DNA of 64,000 bases. Source: Corbicula japonica (lineage: Eukaryota; Mollusca; Bivalvia; Venerida; Cyrenidae). Under the pieces are notes generated by a model. It was given only the letters and a program-made list of their open reading frames with translations. It was not told the origin of the DNA and ran no database searches. The position numbers and the translations under genes are program-made. This document shows, piece by piece, positions 1-13,100 of the stretch (within the stretch, counting starts at the first letter, position 1; the number at the start of each line of letters is the position of its first letter). Location of the stretch: contig JAZAYU010000037.1 in the NCBI GenBank assembly GCA_038501625.1, forward strand, positions 5,518,001 through 5,582,000. The letters are read 5' to 3'.

Positions 1-527
1 ATCTACAACACCAACAACCAACAACACCAACAACAACACTGACAACAACACCAACATCAACACCAACAACAATACCATCAACAAAACCACCACCAACAAC
101 AACACCACCACCAACAACAACAACAATAATAACAACACCATCACTAACAACACCAACAACAATACTAACAACAGCAACAACACAAACACCAACAACTACA
201 ACCAGCATACCATACCATACTATACTACACCACACCTCACCACATCACTATAGGTGGGCAGGGATAGTGGGTTGATGGGTGTGGGATCAGGGGTGTATGG
301 GCTGGGTTGTGTAAACTTGTGAACCCTTTAGAAAACTACAATAATAAATTAAGTGTTATTTATTGATTTCCTAACTTGGATAAAGAAACTTTTGTTCATG
401 TGTGTGTGTTAGGTGTCATAAACTCCTGAATCACTCCCCAGTTTAAATGAAGCCATGTTTAAAATGTGCTTTAATATGTCTGACTTCGAATAGTCGAGCG
501 TGCAGTCGTTTCCGACTGGCTCTTGTT
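1..527 (+). mobile_element. Right-end copy of a microsatellite-bearing TIR element
   Basis: Bases 1 to about 215 are a degenerate CAACAA/CACCAA microsatellite. From about 216 to 527 the sequence matches, with few differences, the stretch at 31300-31607, including the G-rich 'gggttgatgggtgtggg' segment and the terminal 'cgaatagtcgagcgtgcag'. The fuller copy at 29651-31607 shows that this is the right part of a non-autonomous element; its left part lies outside the window. No protein is encoded. The element ends exactly where an intragenic duplication (528 onward) begins. Confidence 0.75.
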
Positions 528-850
528 GTATTCTGTTGTTATGAACTGACTTTTAAGGTTTTGTTACTGCTCATACATAGATGAGATACGAAACAAACTG
601 AAATTACTTTATGCTCGTTTAAGATTATGTTTAGTTTCTGTATAAAATAACTGAAGGTAATTGAGGAACACCAATATGTGGAGTGTTATTTTCGCACAGA
701 GAAGTACAAAACACATCACTTACCATGCTGATTATTTTATATTTTCATTTCCAGAAATATACGTTTCTTGTAGCTGTTAATGACACAAAGTTTTCCAACA
801 CTGCAACAGTGATTGTTACCGTCACAGACGTCAACGACAATTTTCCAGTA
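528..850 (+). repeat. Intragenic segmental duplication, copy 1 (pairs with 13062-13362)
   Basis: Intron sequence plus the start of exon 1 is closely similar to 13062-13362. Shared blocks include 'gacttttaaggttttgtta', 'gagatacgaaacaaac', 'catcacttaccatgctgatt' and the exon text encoding DTKFSN and TVTDVNDN. Because intron and exon are both conserved, this is a DNA duplication and not just a repeated protein domain. Confidence 0.8.
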
Positions 851-1153
851 ACAGTGCAAATGCGAGTTATGTCTGACCCGAATCTTCAACCTCCTCTCTG
901 GCTTGGAACAGATGCCGACTTTACAGTGTCTGTCAATGAATCCGTTCCAGTTGGCAGCAATCTTTTAACCTTTCGGGCACAGTCTCGTGCTCAGACGAGC
1001 AAAGTTCTCAGTTTTAAAATAGTTGATAATGGCAGTATCTTTGTAACGAAGTCTGATTTATCACAAGATGTAATAAAAATGGGATATGTGCAACACTTCA
1101 AACCCCTTGATTACGAGACAACACAGTCATACTCCTTCATTGTACGAGTTTCG
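755..1153 (+). CDS. Cadherin exon 1 (first exon in window)
   Basis: Acceptor ttccag, donor gtaagt, phase 0 at both ends, 133 codons. It encodes the last strands of one cadherin repeat (KYTFLVAVNDTKFSN) and its calcium linker DVNDNFP. A second, divergent repeat follows with FTVSVNESVPVGS and LDYETTQSYSFIVRVS. The second repeat has LDYE where LDRE is usual. Its start is a near copy of exon 6. Confidence 0.93.
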
Positions 1154-4100
1154 GTAAGTAATATTAACAAATTATATCTTTTAGAATATGGCGGACTCTG
1201 AAGCGAACTTAATCAGTAGCATCTCCAATTTCTTTCATGGAGATTTTTCTTTTAAATTGCGATGCTTATTAACTAAATCATTTTATTTGTTACAGCCGTT
1301 CTAAAAAAGAAATTTAACCGAGTAATAATAGGCTGGAACTGCTACAAAATGAGTATGACTTAGGAAATGCAGTAAATATTAGTTTAGACCAGGATGCTTT
1401 TGTAAAATAATGACTGGATGAAGTTATTCGGTATATGGCCACTAAAATCCATATTTAGCCAACTTAAATTATTTTGAATTTTGCCATTGTCTTGCATTGC
1501 TTGTAATACATCATTTTGATTAGAATTTAAATTGTTGGTGACTCTCTTAATTTTTCTGTTCCCCGCCATCTTCAAATATTAAATAGTTTTCCATAAATAG
1601 ATGTAACAAAAATGTTAGATCTGATGATGGCCAATACATACCGTATATAATCAATAGTGCCCCCCCCCCCCCAGCGATTACTTATGTGTAGAAACTGTTC
1701 GTCAGGAAGCATCATGTTTCATAACGTTTCTGGAAAGGTTAGCAACATGAATTAGAGTTGCCGTTAAAGTGGAAATGGTGAAATACCACATAAAACACAC
1801 GTTCTTTTTTAGTAAATATGTCTTATGCAAATTTTTAACTCTTCCCACATTTTAAAACACCATCAATACATAAATACAACGTTCGGAATGTCTCGGCAGT
1901 TAAGCTGATCATCATGTCCTTTGCAATTTTTGTAGGCGACAATCCGATAGTTTCAGAGGTTGTTGATAAAAGCATGATTAAGTGTCTCGTCGTCAGATCC
2001 TGATAGCGTAGCCGGGTTTGCATAAGATGATTTTAATGCGATTGGGTTAATGTTTGAATTAAGTTATTTTGAAATGTGATATACTATGTTATATTATTCG
2101 TTGAAGATGGATTATAATTGAACTCTGTATTTTAATAACCCTTGTCTTAAACTCTTGTCTTAAACACATTCATTTTGAATGTCGAATATTACCTGCCTAA
2201 GATGGATATGAGACAGGTTTTAAATAGAGAAATCGACAGCAGAAGCCGATAAAACTTGTGAAATTATATAAGAGAAACAGTCTGGCATGATCTAAAGTAA
2301 ATTAGTAATAGATATATGTTAATTGTATTTAATGTCATATTGAGACAATACTTTGTTTCACAATACAGGACATAAATGACAAATATTCTGATAAACGTGT
2401 GACGATAACAGTGACTGACACGAATGATAACGAACCAGAATTCTATGGTAAGGATAGTGTAACACATTTTCTGGACCTGAGCTTGTTGGAAGGCGACTAC
2501 ACGGGTGTTGCATGGAAAGGCAAAGAAGTAGATCAGATCCGAGCTTTTGACAACGACCGAACCTCCCCAAATAATCAGGTAAGTACAGCCCAGTTATGAT
2601 AACTATTTAATAACTGCTTAATAGTAAAATGATTTTGATTTAGAAAATAAAATCTCTCGGAAGTTATATTTTACATTTTAAATGTTTAGACATAATCAAA
2701 GAATGTATTAGAATGAGAAAAAAGTCCCATTGGTATAATTGGCAGGAGTTGGGGATCTACATGGTCACCACACCAACAAAAAATCTTAACAAACCCTACT
2801 GATAAATGAATTTCTTATTGAAAAATTTCAACAAACATGAAAAATGCTGGTAAAATGAATCAATTTGTACACATATTATTTTAAAACTCTTCATGGTTTC
2901 TTAATAAAAACTAAATTCCAGTTTAAAATGGAGCCACAGTCTAGGACATGGTTTTATTCTGATAATGATGCGTAAATCCACAAGTTTAGTAAATTCGATT
3001 TGCTGCTTATCAATTGCGCCGTTGACTGGGGAGGCTTTTTTACACTGACGAATCTGGTTTATATAAACAGTTCAGTATTTTCAACATAATTAACATGTAT
3101 GGCTTCAGGTTGTTTCATACCGTATTGAGGACACCAATTCTTCATTCACTATTGATTCAATGACTGGTTGGTTGTACACAAAACAAGCATTTGACAGAGA
3201 AGATCCCCGTAGATATTTTTACACACTTAGTGTGATAGCGATTGATGGAGCGCCATCAGCTTTGAGAACTGATGGTCAACCAAATACTGGTATGATAAAG
3301 TGGTAACCTTAATGATGAAGAATTGTTTAAGAATACAATATTCTGACATGACAGTATGTTTGCTTTTACACAGTGATGTGAACCACCAGTACATAACCAC
3401 TCTATTAACTAAATGTTAAACATTTTCTTATTGTGGGTTTTAATTTTTTTAGTGCTGTAGCTTTGTATTCTTCAGTAGTGACTAAGGCAAGACTAGTTTT
3501 CTCGCATAATTAGTAATGTCAAATTAGGATAAAAAGAAACAGAATTATACTAAGAGACAAGAAAGTCATTATTTCTTTTTTGCACACCTATAGATACAGT
3601 ATATCTTATGCTTTTATTGTCTATTAATTCCTGGTAGTTTCCCCAAGAACATGAAAATAATTTTGGACTAACCATTTCTATATGGTTACACCACAAACTC
3701 TCTTATCGTTACTTGTTTGTAGTGTGATCTATTGTGAAATTAATAATATAGTAGAACTTCGATGACTCGAACGCCAATGGACCGGCAGATTTGTTCGAGC
3801 CATCGGTAGTTCGAGCGATCCGTGGTTGGTATGTGAGAATAGGGTTTTATGCACTAAACTAAGCTAACACATAACAATTCATAAAATTTATTACTTGTAT
3901 GTATTTAATGAAGTATCTCATAAAAATTCGATTTTTGCCCCTTTTCAACCTCGAATCCATACATTGAATTTAAATTTTGGAGATTTGCTTCCGAATTTCG
4001 TTAGTGCCTTTCTACCCTTTTGCCGACTTAGCTATCCCCCCGTTGCCGGGTCCTTCACTAAGTTGGTAGGCGTTCGCTTTTCTTCCTTTTGCCGACAAGG

Positions 4101-7100
4101 CTATCCGCCTGTTACCGGGTTCTACACGTAGTTGCACGGCTAGTTGATCATCTGTCGAACTCATTTTGGATTTTAAACCGCATTTTAGAATTCATTAGCT
4201 TATATTCAAAAATAATGTGATGACATGACGCACTCGCGAAATCAGAAGTTGTAAAATTTTCTAATTTATTTATAAATACGACCAATGATTTACAATTTTC
4301 TAAAAAAAACAAACAAAAGTTTTTAGTATGATTGATTAGTGTGCTAATAAAAAATTAACAAGCAAAATATTTTTCCACTTAAATTTGTTTTTACACGACT
4401 AAATTAAACAGCGCATCGTCCTAATTGGACAGACATTTCGCGCCTTTGTTCGCGTTTGATGATTACCGATTACATACTGTTCGAGCCAAGTGGTGTCAAA
4501 AACATTGAAAATTAGCTGTCGGGACCTTTCTTGGTGTTCGACTGTTCGAGATATGGAAAGTTCTAGCCACCGGAGGTAGAACAATTTAGAGTTCTAGTTC
4601 GGTATCGGAAGAACTGTTCGAGAGAATGGCAGTGTTCGAGCGAACGGTGCTCGAGCCATCGAAGTTCGACTGTAAATGTACAGTGAAACCCCACTATTAA
4701 GACCACCATTGGTACTGGGAAAAAGTGGTCTTAATAGTAGGGTGGTCTTAATATAGGGGTGGAAAATAGTGCAAAACTGTTAAATGGGACATCAGAACTG
4801 TGGTCTTATTAGCGAGGTGGTCCTAATTTCGGGGTGGTCTTAATGAGGGGTTTTACTGTATAATGTATTTCAGTTATTTCCAGAGTCTCTTTTGGTTGTG
4901 ATGGTAGACAGTGTTCCTGCATGTGACCTGTTTTTGAGAGGCATATTTAAGTTGTTTTTCACAATAGGATTTGGACACAAAGTCCTTTTTATTAAGCATT
5001 ATCCAACCCCTTCTTTAATGGCTTTTCAAAATTGATGAAAAGGGAACTTTGAAAGCCATCGAACACGACAAATATGAAAATATTGCAGCCTCGGTTTGAT
5101 TGAGCCTATTCATGGGCAGTGATTGAAATGCATATTACTGCCCACGCCGTCGAGCTCCGGGTTGAGCACAACTTAACATTTACACCAATGAACAGTACAA
5201 TTTCGATCAATCCCAAACAATGGTATGCATATGGCGGTGAACATGGAACCTTCAATGCGGTATTTTCAGATATAAACATTCCATGTTTAGCGGCGTTTGT
5301 TCCCCAGATAAAAGAATGGGTTTGCCCTAAACGAGACAACGATGGGCGGAACTAAAATTTAAAAAGCAGGAAATATATCCTAGGGGTGAGTGAACAATAT
5401 CCAAATCTATATTGGGTGGGATATTGAAACCACCTATAAACTGGCCGAAATATCAAAACAAAAATAGTTTAAGAAGTACTATTAACAAAGTACATAAATA
5501 TCGTGCTCAACGACCTTCAAAGGACGTAGCTGATTACATCACTGATTGAATGTACGGGGAAACTTTTTACAGCCGCCACACGGCACAAACAACGCTGCTG
5601 TGATATTTAAATAGATGCAAAGGGAACTTTGAAAGCCACGACAAATATGAAAAAATTGCAGGTTAGGTTAAAGAAAATTTATACAAATAAAACAGGAAAG
5701 TATCGTCCAGTATATTCTATCGTTTTGAACGACATGTCGGAACACTGAGATATCTGTGAAGTCACAATTGTTATAGAAGCAGTATGAACAAATGAGAACC
5801 ATAATCCATTAAGAATCAACATGAGAGTTCTTTGAATGTTTGGTATTGTACTGTATTGTTTGTTCCAATAACTTGTTAATTATTGTAAATATATAAAATA
5901 TCCCGTTCCTTCAAAATCTGTAACTCTAAGGGCTTTCTCTATTACATCGTAAATCCATTTAGACAATATTGACCAACAGTTTGTATCCAGACTTTCTCGT
6001 AAAAATCGTGCACCCAAAAACTTAAAACCAGTTTACTCTTCATATACTTCATTCCTGCCTAAAACTGTCCCCTTTATACACTACATTATTTGTTTAAAAA
6101 CCTACGTTATTTTGTTTGTTATAATAGAGAGGTTGAGATTTAAGACGTGTACGTGTACGGGTACGTGTAGTAGATATGTCTGTGTTTTACGTCATCAATA
6201 CATGAGTAGATAAAATTTACTACAAGTCATTTTACACGTTATCTCCGTGTACAGAATGTTCCACACGTACGCTAAGTACTTGTAGATTGCTGCTAATTTA
6301 TCTGTTAAAGTATCAGGAAATGACTTTGGCCATAGTTAGTATATATCTTTGTTACTTAGTTTCTGTATCAAGATTCAACGAAATCAACGTCGGTTATTTC
6401 CGAAAGGTAAAAGTTTTTCTCACTTACTAGACAGAAAAATCTCTATTTTTAGCCGTGTGAGATTTCCTTATCTCGCATGGCCTTATCTAACACTCCGCGT
6501 GCTCGCGTACTTTTGTATTATTGCGCACCATATTAATTGAGCACTTTCATTATTGATTTAGACTACGTCATGATACTGTTTCTACGTCATCTAAATTTGT
6601 AAAGTGACGTAATGTTTACTGTTTCAAAAAGAGCAATCTCTTGATTTGTTTCATCAGGATTTTGTTCAAAAATCATTTGGAAAGGATACACTCGGAGGTT
6701 GCTAAATTATTAACGCTGGAACTTGGAAGTGTTTATCGTGGTATGAGTCTGAAATTGCTACTTTTTATAAAGTGTTTCATTCTTATACCGCTGTTGCGAG
6801 CTTCGTTAAACATTGTAGTGGTTGTGGTATTGTTGGTAGTTTAGCGAGACCCGGGTGACGTCACCGGAAGTAGAGAGTGTATCCGGGGAGAAGAACTAGG
6901 ACTACAACATGGACGCTAGCTAGAAAGTTAGGCTGCAAGAATCGGTAGACATCCCTGTGGGGATTACGGCTACAATAGGCAAATGTATTGGTAAGTGATC
7001 TTTATGGCCCCTTTTTATATAGGAGCGTCTTACAATGGTGGCAGCGGTTAAAATTATCAATTAATTTTGATCGGAATTGTGTAACCTCCGAACCAGCCAT

Positions 7101-10100
7101 GCCGAAAGATCAACGACCTCAATCATCAACGACGTCTGATGTCATGCAAATTCCAGGGGTGGGGAAGTCAGATTGCGTCATCGTATCTGATAAATTTCCC
7201 CTTCCCTCACAGGAAAGCAATTAAGAGCCATCTCTTTTGCTTGGAACATCATTTACAGAGAGGATGTACATCAAGCCGACGGGCGCCATTACGCAATTCG
7301 TCCATTTCAATTGCGTATCCCGGATCAAGACCAGTTTCCGGTTTCTCTTTGTAAATGTCACCATTGAAGCTCCTTATTTTTTTTCTGAAATGAGGGGGAG
7401 GGTGGTGTTGATGGAAATTGTTTGATATTTATAATTTGCCTTTTGTTGTTGATATACTGATTCTTGCCATGTTGCACACTAGTAAATAAAGAGTAGTAGT
7501 AATTCTTTGTTGTTTTGCAAAAGTATTTAAGGATGTTCGCTGCAGACGAAGACTCGAGTGGTAATGAGGGAGTCTATCGCAAGACTAGTCTCAGACGGCC
7601 TAAAGTGCACAAAATTGCCATCAATTTTGCACCTTACAAGAGCCTAAAGCTTATACCAGGAGTCCGTTCTCGTCTAGCCAAGACCATAATGTTTGTACGT
7701 GAAAACAATGGTTACATAACTCGCGACATTTTTGAGAACCTATGCAGAAAGAAGCTGTCTCCGGAATCTATAAAGATGATAGATTTCACAAAAAAGAGGT
7801 CTAAGTATGCGCATGCACAAGAGACCAGCAGTGAAAGTGATTCGGTCAGTGAGTATGATGATACTACTGACAGTGATGTGGCTGCAGGATACGCAAGGGG
7901 TAAGGTAGGGAGATGCACCTCTACCAGAACTGTTCGTTCACGCTTGTCCAAAAGACATAAGGTGAAACTGGAAACTTTCACAAGTTCCAGTGAGGATGAA
8001 GGGTCAGATAGCGACATCGTATCTGACAGACCTCCTCGCTTGCTGAAAGAGTCAGACTTCGTCATCGAATCTGATAAACTTTCACCTCGTTCACAGAAAA
8101 GATCAGATATCGTCATCGAATCTGATAAACATTCAAACAAACGTTCTTTGAGGAAAAACAAGAAGCTTCACCGTGCGCGTCAAGTCATTGATTCGCTACC
8201 TAGCACATTGACTTACGACGGTAAAGGTAATTGGGAGTTGTTTCACAAGAAGTTCACAAGCTATGCGCATGCATGCGAATGGACTGAGGAAGAATGCATA
8301 GACTGTCTTTGTTGGTGTCTGACAGGGAAAGCTGCAGACTATTGGTTGATCATCACAGATGGTGAAGACAATCTCACCTATCGTCAACTGCTAAGAAAGT
8401 TAGCAAAACGATTTGGTGACCACGAAACGCCAGCTACAGCACAACTGCAGTTACAGCAAGCACACCAGGCACCTGGTGAGTTGCTGGAAGACTGGGCCGA
8501 CAGGGTTATGACGCTTGGGTCAAAGGCATTCCAAAAACTTCCAGATTGGTATGCATCAGAGCAGATGGTCAGCAGATTCTGCCAAGGGTTGGTTGACCGC
8601 GATGCCGGTCACCATGTCTGCATGAAAGACCCCAAGACCGTGCTCAAAGCGGTGAGCATGGTAAGACATTTCCAGCATGTACATGAGGCCATTTATGGAA
8701 GGTCTGCAGGGGAATTCATCATGCGCAATGCGGATGATTATTCCAATGATGAGGAGGAACATGCTGTGCAGCCAGATACAACTCTCAATGCAACGGTTGA
8801 GGAGTTGTGCCAGACTTTAGGAACAGTCATTGCTCAGGTAAACCAGGAACCAGGGTTTACAGAATGTTTTAGGTGTGGTAAAGAAGGCCACATTCGTAGA
8901 AATTGTCCATCAAAAAGACAATTTGTAGGTCAGAAGTTAAAAACATTGCCCCAGGTCACTGAGGGGGTTGGCCCCGAACAGGTTGCAACTGAGGTTGAGT
9001 TTGCACGGGATAAACTGGGGGCAGAGGTAAATTATGATAGTGTTGTATCAGGGAATGAGGTTAAGGCTGATGAAGTATCTGTCGGTTACATAAGGGTAGT
9101 TGAGGGAATTCAGTCCCAAGAAGTGTCACAGATAGGCAAACACGGCTTAACACTAGAAAATTTGGGTGGGGAAAGGTTAGAGGGTGATCTGGTAGTTGAT
9201 AAGCACGGGAATCTTGAACAACTGGGGATCCCACCAAATTTTGAAAGAGATGCTAACGATAGCATAGGGGTACATGGAGGTGATCAGTCAAAGTTTGAGT
9301 TGGCTGGATCACAGGTCACTGTTGGGCATGTCGAGGCAGTAGGTCATGGGTCAGTGGAATTGCTCTGTGCAGGGTGTGACTCGTGTAGTAGGGCCTTGAG
9401 GTGGGTGGTTCAAGTAGGTTTTATGGACGTAGAAGTTTCTGTGGGTCCAGGGGTAGCACAAGGGGTATCATTCAATGATGGCCACATTGAGGGGGATACG
9501 GGTGCTGGGTTGGATCAAGGGGAAACTGGGTTGTCCATATGTAAGAATGAACCAGTGACGTTAGAAAGCCCGACTGTGGAAATAAGGTACCTGGGTGTCA
9601 TCAGAGTAAAGCAGGGCTCTGTGGGCACAGATTTAAGGGATCAAGGAGATCCAGCTGAGGGTAAGCGTGCATGCGCTTTCCCGCCGTGTGGTGTTGGTGC
9701 TGGAAGCGCCGAAGAATGGGAGCCATGGGATCCTGGTGGCTCATAGTTCACCACTTAGCAGAATGGTCGTTCGGAAGGACTGGCACGTATGGTAAATCCT
9801 AAGATGTAATTGCGCCATTTGCAATTTTGTGGTATGGTACAGCACGGTGAAGTTGTCAATCTCTTACCGTGAGTAGGTCCTGTGGCAAAACTATCACATC
9901 ACAGGGTGTGATGCCAGCGAACGACTAGGCAGAAGTACTGTCATGACAATTCGGTCAGGTTTTGCACAAGTCAAAAACCTGTCCCCTGGCTAGAGACTAG
10001 AGTCATGTGCGGACTAGTCAGGGTATTGAGGCTGGAGAATGCGTCATCGTTTCTCCTAGCCGAGTACGAGTACTGGTTATTTACCCAGGAAACTGACACC

Positions 10101-13100
10101 ATATGAATGGCTGTCATAGGGCATAGTACTGGTGGATCCCAGGAAGATATGCCAGATGTCCAGATTCTCACCGACCGATGGCTCACTCCTTTGAAATAAA
10201 GTGGGGAGGAGTGTAGTGGTTGTGGTATTGTTGGTAGTTTAGCGAGACCCGGGTGACGTCACCGGAAGTAGAGAGTGTATCCGGGGAGAAGAACTAGGAC
10301 TACAACATGGACGCTAGCTAGAAAGTTAGGCTGCAAGAATCGGTAGACATCCCTGTGGGGATTACGGCTACAATAGGCAAATGTATTGGTAAGTGATCTT
10401 TATGGCCCCTTTTTATATAGGAGCGTCTTACAACATCAAGATCTATAAAGAAAGTGAATGGCAAATAAAATAGGAAACATACTGCTGTTTAATCGGGACA
10501 TTTCACATTTGGTATGTACAATTTAATTTTTTTGAATTTTGAATTGTGACTAAATCACGGATAACCTTAAAAATCGCAGATCCGTTATCCGTTTTTAACG
10601 GATAAACCAGCTGTTTTCATGCAATGAAAAAACTATTCTTTTCCCTTCTTTTATTTTTAACGATATTGTTGAATGCCTACATGTTATGGGTGTTTGACAG
10701 GAATGTGTATTCGTGGCTGATTTACCGTTCCTACTGGAAGTTACGCGAAAGAAATAGTTCTCTAAAATCCTTGCGTTTTTTTTTAATTTTAAAGAATTTT
10801 GTTTGAATCTTTAAGAAGTAAGTGAGAAAAATAATCAATCATTGGTATTCGGCGAAGAACGCGGTATCCCAACCCTCGGGCAATGCTTTCCAGACGGAAA
10901 CTCGGCACAGCCTCGTTTCCGTCTGGAAAGCATTACCCTCGGGTTGAGATACCTTGATCTTCGCCGAATACCAATGATAGATTCTCTTTAGCTGCCCCTA
11001 AGTTTGATCTTATATCAATTTCCTGTTCAATATAAGATAAATTTATGATATATATTTATTGGTTTCGATAAAAATGTTTCATATAAACATAACAAAATAG
11101 AAAAAGAATCATGTTTAAGAGTTCTTACTATCCTTGGCGAGAAGTGAGTTTTACTTGACATGCCGTTTGAGATGTAAGACGGGTACGCCTACGTGTACGC
11201 GTAGCGGAAATCATTTGGGTACTACTTCATCAAGGTATGCGTTTCTTAAATACAGTACAAGTTACTATACAAGTTATCAACGTAAAAGGTACCTTCTACA
11301 CGGAATTGAAAAACGTGTAATTATTACCGCCTTGTAGATCATGACTCTAATACAACGAAGAGTCACCTCCTCTTAATATTGTGATAATTATAATTTTAGA
11401 CAACACTTCATTTTAATCACTAAATTTCATATACATCATCCATTTTTGTATTGTAAATTCGATACTTGTTAATTGTATTTACCTAGCTATGAAAGATAAT
11501 CTTTTAAAAATATTACATAGTCATTAATGAAAATTTATATTTATGAATACATTTCCTGTTACTAATATTGAATAATGAAAATTCGTCTATTGTTAAAACC
11601 CAAATATATATAAGAAAAGATCTGATTGTGCTTATCATTTTCATCTTATATCGTGTTACAATTGAACTTTACCGTTCCTGATAAACACGTTATTTTCTGT
11701 ATTCATGTATATCTGTATAATTTTGCATAGTATTACTCTGTAAGAAACTTTGCCTTATCAAAATAAGAATTTGCAAAGTTAAATGTGTATTTGATATTTT
11801 CTCGTCAAATAATTGAATCAAAATCCATATTTAAATATTCTTGTCTGTCACGTGACTGTGAATGTATCGATAACGTACTATATTTTGAGGACTAAAATAG
11901 AAGAAAACAGAAAAACATTAAATCTCACTTTGGAAAATTACAAGTACAAGTACTATTACAAGTCGCTTTTCTCAAACGCTTTTCATAAAAACAGTGTCGT
12001 GTACGTGAACTTGTAGCTTACACGTACCCGTACACGTACACGTCTTAAATCTAAACCTCTCTAATAAGTCCTGTTGTCAACACAAATGACCTGACTGAAA
12101 TAAAAGATTGTTTTTGAATAACTATATTTTGTTTTATATTTTATTGATATATCTGAGTCTTCCAAATTCTTAAAATAGTTATTTTCAGGTCGTGTGATTG
12201 TAAAAGTTACAATTAAAGATGTGAACGACAGTCCGCCAACATTCACACAGCCTAGCTACACAATTTTTGCACCTGAGGACCTGTTCATAAATTCAAGGAT
12301 TCCCAATAGAACAGAGTCAGGCACCTACTACAGGATACAAGCCAATGATCCAGATTTAGGTGAATTTCATTTCATTTTTGGAGTTGTTTTTTTAAAGGAG
12401 TCAATAAGTTTTTAAAGAAGAAAGGCCCTTGTTTTCGTATATTAAGAAAATTACACAAATATGATTTGTGAAAAATTCCAATATTTTGTTAACATGTGAA
12501 CTCTGCCATAAATATCAAAGTGAAACTTATGTTGTTTTTACATTATGAACTAAACTTGCAGTGTGGTGGACGTAAAATTCAACCCATACATAGTCAGTAC
12601 TGTTTTCAGTAAAACAAGTCTGTTACTGTTGTCATGCAGTGATAGTAAAGTTTATCAGAGTTATAAAATCAACCTTTTTGGGGTTTTCTCGGCTTGCTCA
12701 GTCGGTATTGCATGGGTAGGCGCTGTTGCCGTGACATCACAGGTTCACTACCCAGTAGAGGCAATATCATTTGCTTCATAAAATTGGAATTAAATGTTGC
12801 TATTACAAATAGTTTGTGATTTTGTACTTTTATACTGTGAATGTCAATGATAACACAGTTGTTTTTCTCAGAATCGATGGATTTTCCTTATTAGTGAGTT
12901 TGTTTCAGATGCTGTTTTGACATATTCTGTTCGTCCATTGACGGGACAACAGCCAGTTCCATTCAATATTCAGCCCCAGACTGGATTCCTAACTGTTGCT
13001 GGACTTCTGGATTTTGACGCTGGACCTTCAGTATGTTATATTAGATGAAAGTTTTCCCATTTTTGTATTCTGTTGTTAGGTGACTTTTAAGGTTTTGTTA

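Larger units (their letters stand above)
6814..10432 (+). mobile_element. Gag-only LTR retrotransposon, 3.6 kb
   Basis: Two 221-bp direct repeats (6814-7034 and 10212-10432) start with TGTAG and end with TTACA; I saw no mismatch between them. A 4-bp direct repeat ACAT flanks the element (6810-6813 and 10433-10436). A primer-binding-like site follows the left LTR and a purine tract precedes the right LTR. The only long ORF is a Gag-like protein; there is no protease, RT, RNase H or integrase anywhere between the LTRs. It resembles the gag-only, non-autonomous class described in plants. Matching LTRs imply a recent insertion. Confidence 0.9.
6125..12063. mobile_element. 5.9 kb TIR element, interrupted by an LTR retrotransposon
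   Basis: About 43 bp at 6125 ('tagagaggttgagatttaag' then a CGTGTACG-rich stretch) is repeated in inverted form ending at 12063, with two or three mismatches. The flanks are a direct 4-bp ATAA (6121-6124 and 12064-12067), which looks like a target-site duplication. A second, diverged copy of the left end lies inside at 11166-11330 in direct orientation. No transposase ORF is left, so the element appears non-autonomous. The LTR element at 6814-10432 is nested within it. Confidence 0.65.

Noticed and set aside
5106..5355. Overlapping ORFs on both strands
   Set aside because: They lie in Rep-A and the frames are broken in the other copies (for example 15190-15414, 27900-28310).
7712..8161. 149-codon minus-strand ORF opposite gag
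   Set aside because: A shadow of the acidic repeat region of gag; Ser/Leu-rich by composition only.
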